64,000 bases of DNA from Hippasteria phrygiana (Eukaryota; Echinodermata; Asteroidea; Valvatida; Goniasteridae), in NCBI GenBank assembly GCA_037893225.1, contig JAZGUH010000533.1, positions 1,488,001 through 1,552,000 on the forward strand. The letters run 5' to 3'. Under the pieces are notes generated by a model. It was given only the letters and a program-made list of their open reading frames with translations. It did no database searches and was not told where the DNA came from. This document shows positions 44,472-54,033 of the stretch, piece by piece; position 1 is the stretch's first letter; every line of letters starts with the position of its first letter. Position numbers and translations under genes: made by a program.

Positions 44472-46222
44472 AGGTGTGGGATGTACTTTGCTGTATACAC
44501 TCTCTTATATTGTAAAACTAACTAAAGAGGTGTCACTCTCTTGCCTAAGTGGTGTCAGTTTGGCTCTTAAATTTAGAGTGAAATTTACTCTGGTTTACTC
44601 TATATGGTGATTGTCTGGCAAACATGGTTCTTTGTATGAATGGTATAGCAAACAAAACAAGTGATTTTAGAGAGTACAGAGATGCACCACTTGACTTTTG
44701 GCTGAGTGAATGATGTGTGTACATGAATTTTGAACCCGGAAACAGTTGAAATATTCTTCAGGAACCATGCAGTAAAGTGTAATTGTAGGCTTTTGAAATG
44801 CTGGTGGGATATTTGTCCTTTTTGCTGCAGGCATGATATTCTTCCAACTAATTTCCAAATTTGTTTACCCTTGGGAAAACATTGCGATTAAATAGCCTGA
44901 AAAGTCTATTAAAGCTTGCACCATGTGTACATGTATGTCAGCCCTTGTACTTAATAAAATTTTCCTACGTTTTTTTGAAGGACCAAATATCATGCCTGTT
45001 GGTTCCGAGCATGCGTGCATACAACAACTTGTCAAAGCAGAAGGGACCACTCAGGAGTCTCCCATTTGACTGATCACTTCACTGTTTTTGAAGGCAGTGA
45101 ATAGTGGTTCAAACAAGTCATTGTCAAAGTTTATAGGATTGATTGTAGTGATTGCCCTCTTCCAACAAGTTTGCCTTTTTGCATTGTACTGTTTCCTTTT
45201 AAAGCTTTGGAGAAAATAAAAAACATTCAAAATTTGGGTAACTATCACTTCTTATATAGACTTCACAGATAAATCTGCCGCTTAAATGGATTTGAAGCTT
45301 TGCATGATGTGAGACTAAGAGAAGAAACTTAAAGAAAATATGTATTGTGGGTAATGCCATGTTAGGTGTGGTTCTAAAAAGAAATGAGGGTAAGAAGGGT
45401 CTTGATTATTTTAAACTTTTTACTCTGTCTTCAGTCGAACTATGCTGCTCGAGATTATTACATGGTGTTACCCACAAAACTAATTACTAATTTAGTTGTT
45501 TTTTCATTTGCCAATTGCAATTTATATGAATAAATCAAATACTTGACAAATGCATTTCTGTAAAAAACACCACTTTGTAGTATTGTGTTGCAATATTAAA
45601 CAATTAAACACAATATTCACCTGTGCACCATGGGGAAAAATGAGTGTTTATTAATAAAGATAACAGACCATGTTAACATGAGCAAATTTGGCCTTACTTG
45701 TCTTTATTCTGTTAATGTTATGGTTTATTCAGCTTGGAAAAGCTTTGGCTAAATATTAAGTTATAATTCGGAAGGAGATAACAATATTTTTAAACAGAAC
45801 AAGTTTAAACAGAACAATTCCAGTAAACACCCAAAAAGTTTTTTTATCAACTTATAGCATGTAAAATGTTGTTTTAGGATTTCATAATAATTAACTTAGT
45901 CTCAGCAAACTCATTTCATACCTTTGTAATTTTTAGAAGACCCATGGGAATAGCAATAAATGGCAACAATCTCCCCTCCATTTTATTTCTCATTTTTTTT
46001 ATTGTTGTTTACCCCACTTCGCTGTGGACGTGGTTTAAATCCTCAAAAAACATCAACTGTGATTCAATCCAAATGCATATCTTCGCTCAACTGTTTAATA
46101 TACGGCTTATTCAATATAATGTAAAACAAAATACATGATAAAATGCCCAAAACGTCACTCACACTCGACATGCTCGATCGACGTCAGTTTGTTTACACTA
46201 ACATCCGGGTACTTTACAAAAC
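44472..46222 (+). other. 3' non-coding part of the P-like transposon
   Basis: No coding features. AATAAA words at about 44954 and 45217 are possible polyadenylation signals. Frames at 44861-45073 and 45944-46138 show no domains. Confidence 0.5.
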
Positions 46223-46333
46223 ATCAGCTTGCCCGAATGGCGGCCGCACCAGTCTATGCGCGATTACATACATTTGTATGTGTTTCTGGTACAGTTCCCC
46301 ATCTTTCGCGCCCACGGCGCTCTACTATCTTTG
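46223..46333. repeat. P-like transposon right subterminal repeat and TIR
   Basis: 23-bp subterminal inverted repeat 46223-46245 and TIR 46293-46333, reverse complements of the left end. The 7-bp GTTACAC follows directly. Confidence 0.9.
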
Positions 46334-46340
46334 GTTACAC

Positions 46341-46654
46341 ACATGTCTGCATGGTCCATGGTAGTCTTGGTTCCAAGACGTCCTTAGCGCGGTGCGACGT
46401 ACAGCGCGCACGGCAGCGCCCTCTAGCTGATACCCTGCACGATATGGGGGAAAAAAGAGTACAAACTCCCCCCCCCCCCTTTTTATCCCTATACCCTAAG
46501 CACGCTTCAGATTATTATCTAACACATCCCCCTGGAATTCTGAATAGAATTCCTGAGATTCCGGGAACACAATGGCCAACACAAAAGAGGGGGTTCCCGG
46601 GTTCCCCTTTTCCCCCATATATCTTGCATGCTTCATATGCTCTAGCTATTTCTC
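46341..46654. other. No gene; diverged piece of the copy A-type segment
   Basis: About 46540-46610 matches 1672-1720 (AGAATTCCTGAGATTCC and GGAACACAATG). A 13-base C-run lies near 46470. No coding. Confidence 0.5.
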
Positions 46655-46812
46655 CATAGACCTTATCGCAAATACCGCCTGGATGAGACGTCACAATGGT
46701 TACTAGGGACGTGGGAAAGAAACGCGCACCAAAATCGCTCCCATTTCCTTCCCACAATCCCTTATGACCATTGTGACGTCTCGACCAGGCGGTATTTGCG
46801 ATATGGTCTATG
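46655..46812. mobile_element. 158-bp MITE, complete copy
   Basis: The inverted ends CATAGACCTTATCGCAAATA and its reverse complement continue through CCGCCTGG and GACGTCACAATGGT. It is identical in design to the one cut by the window start. Confidence 0.8.
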
Positions 46813-46923
46813 CACACACACTATGAAGGTTCAAAAGTGGACATCTGCTTTTCTGCTGTTAAAATAGCAGAAAAGCAGATTGAACGTTTTGGTTAAATGC
46901 ATTTTTCTACTTTTCTAATTTTC
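46655..46923. repeat. Duplicated segment, copy B part 1
   Basis: Matches 1-254 of copy A up to TTTTCTAATTTTC, where the LINE-bearing insertion starts. Confidence 0.9.
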
Positions 46924-47244
46924 TAACACCCCAACACCCCAACAAACAAGCAATTTAGCCGAAAACAACTTAACGAACCGAAAATACAAGACAAGATGAC
47001 AGCACAGGACGACAGCACAGGACATGATAAACAAACAAACAAATAAACAAACACAACCCCCAACAAACGCCCCAACAAACAAACACCCCATCAAACAAAC
47101 AAGCAAACACCCCAATAGCCCAACCATCAACACCCCAACAAACAAACACCCCAACCATCAACACCGCAACAAACAAACAAACAAACACCCAAACACCCCA
47201 ACACCCAAACAAACAAACAAACAAACAAACAACACCGCAACAAT
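46924..47244. repeat. CAAACAAACACCCC-type microsatellite
   Basis: Low-complexity array of CAAACAAA and ACACCCCAAC words, adjoining the 3' end of the CR1 LINE, where such LINEs carry terminal microsatellites. Reading frames across it encode Cys/Leu/Phe/Val repeats and are artefacts. Confidence 0.85.
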
Positions 47245-47281
47245 CACATGCAATTAAAATGAGATGAGCACCAATGAAAAG

Positions 47282-47788
47282 TTATCCTAATTCTTGAAAG
47301 TGGTCAAATAAACTTATGTTAAATGAACTGAGAGAGTCAAGTATAACAGAGTCTCTAATGTATAAAGGAAGGCTACTCCAGCTGCGTGGAAATGAATGAG
47401 TAATACTGTTCTTAAGGGCAAGAGTTCTGGCATACTTGTGGTTGAATAGCACATGATCTTGGTGGCGAGTGTTCACTGTTGTATTTCTACGGACAGAATG
47501 GCAGTCAATAATTCCAAATAGACATTTTGTAACTAATGTGATAGACTGCTTAGCCCGTCTGTTCTCCAAAGAAATCCAGTTCAGAGCTTGAAGTCTCTCC
47601 TCGTATGTTACGGTGCCCCTGGCTACCTTCAGACACATCCTGCTGGCCCGCCTTTGGACTCTTTCTAATTTAAATTTATCGGCAGCAGTGTAAGGCGACC
47701 ATGCAGGCAATCCATATTCAAGCACTGGTAGGACCAAGGACTGACTGGTAAAGGGATGAAAGGGCCTTGGTTGAAGTTCCACTTGCAA
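47282..47788 (-). pseudogene. CR1 ORF2 C-terminus in shifted frame
   Basis: Continues the RT C-terminal domain: SLVLPVLEYGLPAWSPYTAADKFKLERVQRRASRMCL, ERLQALNWISLENRR, then FNISLFDHFQELG and stop. The overlap with the main ORF (SLYQS shared) places a one-base indel near 47745. Confidence 0.85.
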
Positions 47789-50438
47789 CTTGCCATATAA
47801 ATCCTAGGGTTCTATTGGCTTTGCAAACAATTGTATTAACGTGATCAGACCAAGTCAGAGTGTTGTTGATGGTGACACCCAGGTACTTGTATGCTGAGGT
47901 GATGCTGACGGGTTTGTCGTTGAGAATGTAAACGGGAGGATTCACAGGTTTCTTGGCCCTTGTCATGTGAAGTACCTTAGTCTTCGTAGTGTTGAGATGC
48001 ATGATGTTCATTTCACTCCATCGACCAAGTTCGGTGAGGTCTGCTTGGAGGGCATGCTCGTCATCTTGTGAATGGATGGGTTGGTAAATGAGTGTGTCAT
48101 CAGCGAAGAGCAGGAATTTTGTAGTCAGGTTGTGTGAAATGTCACTGATGAATAGGTTAAAAAGCAAAGGGCCAAGGACGCTTCCTTGCGGGACTCCAGA
48201 TGTGACAGGAGCCCAATCCGAAAAGCAACCGTGATACACAACACGTTGCTTTCGGCCTATCAAAAAGGATTTAATCCATGCCCAGGTTTGTCCACGGATA
48301 TTGTAATTACTTGCCAGCTTGTTAAGCAGGATGTCGTGCGGCATGACATCAAAGGCCTTACTGAAGTCAAGAAAAATGATGTCAATGCGAGGAGGACGTG
48401 GTCTGTCGAGAATGGTTGCCCAGTCATGGATTGCATTGGCAAGCTGGGTGACACATGATCGTTGTGCAGTGAAGCCATGTTGCATGGGGTTGCCAAGGCA
48501 AAGCGAGGAAATGTGATCATTTATATTATCAGCCACTGCTTTTTCCAAGACTTTGCAAATGACTGAGGTTAATGCAACTGGACGATAATTTTTGATGTCA
48601 GAACGTTTCCCAGACTTGAACACCGGTGATATTTGAGAAAGTTTCCAGTCCACAGGGAGAGTTCCAGTTGAAAGAGAAGAATTCATGACTGGTAGCAGTG
48701 GAGGAGCAATTGTAGAGGCTGTTGCTCGGAGTAAAGTTGGTGAAATTCCATCATATCCCGGAGCTTTGTGAGGGGTGATGAGACTGAGCAGAGTTTTCTG
48801 CAGCCACCCAAGGTTAATCGAAATTGGTGGAAGTTCGGGGATTTGAAGGAAACATGGGGGTGGAGTCTGCGGATGTGGTGTAGGCAGCGAATGAACTGAA
48901 GTGAAGAACTCATTGAAGGCTTGGCAGATATCGGCAGGTTTGTTGATGAGTTCATCACCTTTTTGGAAGGCAGGGGGACATTGAGATTTCTTCTGATCCC
49001 TCACAAAGCACCAAAAGCTGCGTTTGTTGTCAGCTACCATAAAGAGATCATTAACGTGTTTCCCGTAAGCAGATTTGGACAAATTTGTTACCCTATTGCG
49101 AATTTGCTTATAGTGTTGCCATGAAGAACTTGAACCGGATTGCTTAGCTTTGACAAATACGTGGTGCTTTAACTGAATTAGTTTTTTCAGTTCAGGTGAT
49201 ATCCAAGGAGATAAACCACGGCGGCATTTTTTCAATGGAATGCAGTCTCTTATGGTTGCATCTAATATGTCCATGAAACCATCCCATGAGGCCTCAGGGT
49301 CGTTGTCATCCAAGAAAGCTGACCATGGAGCAAGATGTAAAAGCATCTCCATATGTTTGAAATCAGCCTTTCTGTATTGCAGAAATGAACGGAAAACCTG
49401 GGGTTGAGGGGGAGCCTTGTTGCAAGAGAAGGTGAACAAAACTGCATGATGATCACTGTTGACTGGATTTGCAGTGGATTCAACCAAAGTAAACTTCTCT
49501 GGTCGATTTGTAAAGATGAGGTCAATGGTAGTTCCACTTGATGAGAAGTCACGAGATGGACGAGTCACATCCTCAACTAGTTGTGTGAGACCAACGGAAT
49601 TGGTTAATTCTTTTAGATTGGCAGTAAGAGATGACTCCTCTTTCCAATTGATGTTGAAGTCACCAAGGAGAATCACCCCTTCATAGCAAGGGAAGTCTGA
49701 TTGAGCCAAGTCACATGCATCTTGGAGATTATGGAAGAAGCTATTGTCGGAGTTTGGGGGTCGGTAAACAATGCCTACCAACCATTTGGTGCGTTTGAAG
49801 GTCAAGGACATCCAGGTTATTTCAATTGCACATGTATCCGAGATCAGATGATCAAGTTGCGTAGGCAACAGCGAGTCATTAACTACTGCCATTAAACCAC
49901 CACCTCTACTGTTACGATCACGGCGAATTGTTGAGTAGCCGGGCAGACATGCAAGTAAGTCAGTATCGTCAGGTGACATCCAAGATTCTGTGATGAGAAC
50001 CATGTCCAGATGATTGAGTTCTAGGAAGCATCGAAGATCTTGTTGCTTATTGCAGATACTTCGAGCATTCAGGAGTAAACCCGAAACAATGTTCTTTGGC
50101 AAACGGATGGACGGCAAGGATGCAGATTGGTTAAAAGAGACTGGTAGAGGTTGAGTACTGGTGAGATCGGCAGAGTCGTTGAATAATTCACAGAACGAAG
50201 TATCACTGCAAGTTGAGAATGGCAGGCTGTGATGAATGCATAAAGGGCAGAACCAATCAATTGTACTTGAAATGAGTCTATTGTACAGGGGGATTGACAT
50301 ACCTGGAACACACTTTTGATGAAAATACACTAGGCATTCCTCACAAAGGAGAGATCTTTGATTCCGTTTTACCGGCCGGCTGCAGCTGCCACAAGGATCC
50401 TTTACAGGGCCAGGGTTACTCTCAATGTCTCCACACAC
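47718..50438 (-). CDS. CR1 ORF2: 2A motif, PHD-like finger, endonuclease, reverse transcriptase
   Basis: The frame is open from the stop at 50502 without an ATG; 50438 is a GTG. The N-terminus reads FNIPLIVCGDIESNPGP, a canonical 2A-like peptide (D-I-E-x-N-P-G-P), then a Cys-rich finger with the C-x2-C, C-x2-C, H-x2-C, C-x2-C spacing of PHD fingers (CGSC, CEEC, HQKC, CPLC; residues 17-70). The endonuclease is at about 115-340 (LLLNARSICNK, LITESWMS, IVYRPPNS, LLGDFNINW, SDHHAVLF). The RT is at about 560-870, with NYRPVALTSVICKVLEK, IIFLDFSKAFDVMPHD, GVPQGSVLGPLLFNLF and FLLFADDTLIY (FADD at 778-781). All catalytic residues look present. The CR1-group assignment follows from PHD-like finger plus RT motifs. 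It reads antisense to neighbouring Penelope DNA. Confidence 0.9.
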   Translation of the reverse strand: MCGDIESNPGPVKDPCGSCSRPVKRNQRSLLCEECLVYFHQKCVPGMSIPLYNRLISSTIDWFCPLCIHHSLPFSTCSDTSFCELFNDSADLTSTQPLPVSFNQSASLPSIRLPKNIVSGLLLNARSICNKQQDLRCFLELNHLDMVLITESWMSPDDTDLLACLPGYSTIRRDRNSRGGGLMAVVNDSLLPTQLDHLISDTCAIEITWMSLTFKRTKWLVGIVYRPPNSDNSFFHNLQDACDLAQSDFPCYEGVILLGDFNINWKEESSLTANLKELTNSVGLTQLVEDVTRPSRDFSSSGTTIDLIFTNRPEKFTLVESTANPVNSDHHAVLFTFSCNKAPPQPQVFRSFLQYRKADFKHMEMLLHLAPWSAFLDDNDPEASWDGFMDILDATIRDCIPLKKCRRGLSPWISPELKKLIQLKHHVFVKAKQSGSSSSWQHYKQIRNRVTNLSKSAYGKHVNDLFMVADNKRSFWCFVRDQKKSQCPPAFQKGDELINKPADICQAFNEFFTSVHSLPTPHPQTPPPCFLQIPELPPISINLGWLQKTLLSLITPHKAPGYDGISPTLLRATASTIAPPLLPVMNSSLSTGTLPVDWKLSQISPVFKSGKRSDIKNYRPVALTSVICKVLEKAVADNINDHISSLCLGNPMQHGFTAQRSCVTQLANAIHDWATILDRPRPPRIDIIFLDFSKAFDVMPHDILLNKLASNYNIRGQTWAWIKSFLIGRKQRVVYHGCFSDWAPVTSGVPQGSVLGPLLFNLFISDISHNLTTKFLLFADDTLIYQPIHSQDDEHALQADLTELGRWSEMNIMHLNTTKTKVLHMTRAKKPVNPPVYILNDKPVSITSAYKYLGVTINNTLTWSDHVNTIVCKANRTLGFIWQVASGTSTKALSSLYQSVLGPTSA

Positions 50439-50794
50439 AATTAATGGAATGTTAAAAGTTGCAAAGCAGTTTGCATAGTAGCTAACTGGGGCGTGGCAGA
50501 ATTACTTACTCCTCCTCAGATGTTTGCAGTTCAGCCATGTAGAAGAGTGCACAATGTAACACAGATGTACATGTACATAAACATGTTTGTGTCCATGTTG
50601 AGTACAAAGGCTGAACCATGCACACACAGCATAATGGAGTCGGTCAAGCATAAAGTTTGGTGCACAAAGTGTTGTCTGTGAGAGCTGAAGAAGTGGCACA
50701 AAAACAGACGGAAATCCATTTCCCTGAGCCACTTTTCCTTCAGAAAATGAGCTAGGAGGATCAGTGTGGCATACTCTATCAGCTGATATACAAT

Positions 50795-50878
50795 TTAAAT
50801 CACAAAGTGAACTATAGAGACAGCAACAATGGAGATCAATAACAGAGCTAAGAGCAGAGGTTGGTCAATGGCGGCCAT
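50795..50878 (-). CDS. 27-codon hydrophobic leader ORF of the CR1 LINE
   Basis: Directly at the LINE 5' end, the ATG in GATGGCCGCC opens MAAIDQPLLLALLLISIVAV followed by SIVHFVI and a stop. It resembles a signal or membrane segment. The L2-type LINE at 35105 also starts MAA plus a hydrophobic run after the same GGCCGCC-type context. It may be a true uORF or the remnant of ORF1. Confidence 0.4.
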   Translation of the reverse strand: MAAIDQPLLLALLLISIVAVSIVHFVI

Positions 50879-50885
50879 CTTTACT

Positions 50886-51003
50886 CTGTCATTTGCCTTT
50901 GAGAAAGAACTTGCTTAAGTTCGAAACGTCAGGCCAGCTAATTTTTTGATTTGTATATTTCAGGTCCATTCAGTCAGTCAGCAGTTTACAGCAGTTTTAT
51001 TCA
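50886..51003 (+). mobile_element. Penelope 3' end fragment
   Basis: CTCTGTCATTTGCCTTTGAG through CAGTCAGTCAGCAGTTTACAG matches the 3' UTR at 28612-28670 and the reverse strand at 51377-51490. It ends at the target duplication TTTTCTAATTTTC. Confidence 0.8.
50896..50932 (+). ncRNA. Hammerhead-ribozyme-like motif in Penelope 3' end
   Basis: CCTTTGAGAAA, a six-pair hairpin GAACTTGCTTAAGTTC, then GAAACGTC. The GAAA and GTC elements match the hammerhead core. The CTGATGA box is diverged (TTTGAGAA), with the essential C3-G8 pair replaced by a potential U-A pair and one extra A. This is inference from known Penelope ribozymes; activity is doubtful. Confidence 0.35.
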
Positions 51004-51450
51004 TTTTCTAATTTTCAGCTATATTTTCACTGTATTATTGTAGGTCTTTTGTACGTACGCGCGCACACAAGACAGAAATTATGCACTCATACACATTGTA
51101 CAACGCATGCGCTGCACGTGTTTGTCTTTTCTCAAGACAAATTTCGCTACACCTTAGCTGTGTGTACGTGCATTGTATACTGGGAATAAGATGGTGGCAT
51201 TCAGTGCGGTTGCTTGCACTTGACGAAGGCTAGCAACAAAGCAACGCGCACGCGCAGATGCGCTTTAGGGTTTGGAGTTATTGAACCAATTCCTCTAACC
51301 CCCAGGTCTTAGTAGCCTTTTCTCCAGACGAAGTTTGCAACACGTTAGCTGCATGTACGTATGTATATGTATACATGAAAAAGAATGAAACTGCTGCAAA
51401 CTGCTGACTGACTGAATATGGACCTGAAATATACAAATAAAAAAATTAGC

Positions 51451-51490
51451 TGGCCTGACGTTTCGAACTTAAGCAAGTTCTTTCTCAAAG
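51451..51490 (-). ncRNA. Hammerhead-ribozyme-like motif, third copy
   Basis: Minus-strand CTTTGAGAAAGAACTTGCTT followed by AAGTTCGAAACGTC, identical in its core to 50896-50932. Confidence 0.35.
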
Positions 51491-51912
51491 GTGAACGACA
51501 GAGTACAAGAAACAAACATGTAGGGAACACACATGCATGAGGGGGTGGGTGGAGAAACACAAAAGAGGGATGCAAAAAAGCATGGCAGATAGGCAGTGGG
51601 TAAACATCAAAGGAAGAGGAAAGGACAGCCAGAAAGACAGGAACAAAGAGGTGTGATTAGGGTAAGGTTGAAGGAGGGGAGGGATTAAGATGAAGGTTGA
51701 AGCTGGGGAAATGGACAAAGGAGTGTGGTTAGGAAGGGGGGGGAGGGGGGGGGTTTGAATTGAAGGTGGTAATAGGGCAAGAAAAGGAACAAAGAGAAGT
51801 GGCAAGGATAAACAGGAAATGGAAAGACAACACCATTTGGCCAAGAGACCCCAAGATGGTTTTGCCAGGAGGATAATCTGTAAACAAATGACAATGGGGG
51901 AAAAATTTAAAG

Positions 51913-52260
51913 TTAATCATTCCCTTCCTGGATGTTGAGACCATGTGGTTGAATAGTCCGAAGACGTTTCATCCAAACTTTCTCTCGGCTGAGGCGAACT
52001 GAGTCCTTGCGGTGGCAAAGTGATTCTATGCCCTGTAGAATCATATCAGAAATGGAATGGTTAGGCAAGTTGAAATGATGACCAACAGGGGTGTCCATTT
52101 TCTTGGTGTTCACAGTCGACCGATGGCCATAGAAACGCATTTTGAGCGTGTGCTTGGTCTCCCCGACATACTGGATACCACAAACCCTGCAAGAAATGAG
52201 ATATATGACATTAGAGGTGTTGCAAGTGATGTTGCCATTGGTTCTGTGAGTAGTATACAT
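51913..52260 (-). pseudogene. Penelope-like GIY-YIG endonuclease fragment
   Basis: Reads THRTNGNITCNTSNVIYLIS, CRVCGIQYVGETKHTLKMRF, YGHRS, VGHHFNLPNHS and ends RLRTIQPHGLNIQEGND at the natural stop. About 115 residues remain; RT is absent. Codons upstream of the Thr belong to the flanking TATA-rich target, so the apparent ATG at 52275 is spurious. Confidence 0.85.
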
Positions 52261-54033
52261 TGTATATGTATACATTGTACACTAGGAATAATACGGTATA
52301 CATGTAGCATTCAGTGTGGTTGTTTGCACTTGACCAAGACTACCAACGACGGATGGATGCATGCATGCACACACACATGTGCGCTATAATGAACGGTCCG
52401 GAGAAGTTATGTCTGGGTTTAGAAAACGATCCAAGAAACAACACATTTAGTACATACATGTATGTATTTTGTTATTCCTCCATGGTACATGTACATCATA
52501 CGTTACATGTACATGTTTTCTACCGTCAAATTTATTGGAAATAACTGGAATTTCGAGCACGGTACATGTAATCTTGACTAATCATGCAGTACAGGGGTTT
52601 TAGGGGCCGGGCTCTCTCTTCCAGACAATGAGCCAATCACGTTGCAACCTGACGCTCAGGTCAAACATTTTTTCTTACTTTTCTTCAATAATTTAGACAG
52701 TCGTGCATGTTTTCATATTATTGTAAAATTAATTTTGAATTTATCATCCATATTTATGGCCGTTTCATGGTTCAGATCTTCGTTAAACATGTTAAAACAA
52801 AGTATTACAAAAACAAATGTAAAAGTCCTATAGCCGGCGGCTCAGAGGTGCCCGATAGTTCAATCATGACCTTTATGCGAGAGACTTACATGGTCTATTA
52901 CAAGGACCACAAGGAATGCGTCGATGCGCTATATGCCAAAATTAGAAGCAAAAAACATGTCGCAGTGTGTTTTTACACGAAAAAAACCAGTATCATGATA
53001 AGGCAGGAACAACGTCTGCTAGGGCCGACGATATTAATTTTTTTCGTAGTCGATTTTTTTCTCCTCCCGATCAACAAATTAAAATGTGGCAAAAGTTCGT
53101 TCATAAAGTACATAATCGCCTGACGTGTTTGTCGCCAGTCATTGTTTGAGGCCGTTCTTAGGCCAGCCATCAATATTTAGAAACTGCTTAGTCTAAGCTT
53201 AGTCTGCGGATATCTGGATCAAAGCCTTTTCTTTGTTACTGCCACCAGCCATTACCCTATACACTCCAGACTATTGTTATACCTAACCATATCCCCCTAC
53301 ATTTCTTAAAAGAATTCCTGAGATTCCAGGAACACAATGACCGACACAAGGGGGGGGGGGGGGGGGGTTCCCTAGTTTGCCCACATATCCTGCTTCAAAT
53401 GGCCAGAGCTGGGCTGGCTAATTTGCATGTGAATGAAACTAAATATTACAATGAAGTGCGGAGTACGCTGATTGTATACTTTAGATATTTAGAACGTTTT
53501 AATAGATTTTGCATCTTATTGGAGATTTACTGACAGCTTGTCCATTATTATAAACTTAGACTTTAAAACCGAAAAAAAAATGTCTCCCCTATTTATATTT
53601 TTTCTGCGAGTTGTTGAATCACATTAAATTTCTTTAATTGAATTAGCATTTTAAAAGAATGATCCCAAACCGAAAAACAAATTTCGCTAAAACTTCTGGA
53701 GTTTTTAACCACAAGATTTCGTCAGATGAGAAAATAAAAGTAGGCCCCTGTACGTTATTAATCGGTATGTTCGATGTGACCAGAGAATTTCCCTTGTTCC
53801 CCTTTTAAGACAGACAATTTTTAATATTTTTATTGAAACATTCAGGATGACTTTGAAATGCTGGTAGTCGAGCACCACGAGGCTGGATTTGTGCAATATT
53901 TCGATCTCTCGATCACCCAGTGCCCGCTGGATACATGTACTCTCCAGATGCCACGTGTGGTTGGCATGGAATATTTTTTCATGGAGCTGAACCCATTATA
54001 TACATTTTGTTACATGGCATTACAATGTATAAA

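Larger units (their letters stand above)
37287..46333 (+). mobile_element. P-element/THAP9-like DNA transposon, 9047 bp
   Basis: The terminal inverted repeats start CAAAGATAGTAGAGCGCCGT and agree over 41 bases with one mismatch. They are flanked by the exact 7-bp direct repeat GTTACAC (37280-37286 and 46334-46340); P elements usually make 8 bp. Subterminal inverted repeats of 23 bp start GGCCGCCATT (37362-37384) and end at 46223-46245. The interior holds a three-exon gene: THAP DNA-binding domain, coiled coil, RNase H-like transposase. Introns contain five later insertions. Two apparent coding defects (stop at 42415, frameshift near 44055) suggest this copy is inactive unless they are assembly errors or regulatory. 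Confidence 0.9.
47245..50884 (-). mobile_element. CR1-type LINE, nearly intact
   Basis: Minus-strand order: 5' end near 50884 (AAAGATGGCCGCC), a 27-codon leader ORF, a spacer, a long ORF with 2A motif, PHD-like finger, endonuclease and RT, then a 3' end near 47245. One frameshift near 47750 is the only defect I see in the main ORF. Confidence 0.8.
46924..51003 (-). mobile_element. LINE-bearing insertion with 13-bp target duplication
   Basis: TTTTCTAATTTTC flanks it (46911-46923, 51004-51016), and copy A has the single site at 242-254. From low to high coordinate it holds a CAAACAAACACCCC microsatellite, a minus-strand CR1-type LINE, and a plus-strand 118-bp piece of Penelope 3' UTR (50886-51003). 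The Penelope end sits directly on the right target site, so the insertion may be a composite, for example a LINE inside a Penelope copy or a template switch. Confidence 0.8.
51377..52260 (-). mobile_element. Penelope-like element fragment, 15-bp target duplication
   Basis: TGTATATGTATACAT flanks both sides (51362-51376, 52261-52275); copy A has it once near 591. 5' truncated within the region before the GIY-YIG domain; the 3' UTR is intact. This copy preserves the site that the CACTA element disrupted in the 24-kb copy. Confidence 0.9.
51004..54033. repeat. Duplicated segment, copy B part 2
   Basis: Matches 242-2383 of copy A, interrupted only by the Penelope fragment 51377-52260. Copy-specific differences are small, such as poly-G length (53351-53367) and loss of about 15 bases near 53065. 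Confidence 0.9.

Noticed and set aside
46915..47257. Cys/Leu/Phe/Val-rich and NKQTNKQT frames
   Set aside because: They are translations of the CAAACAAA microsatellite.
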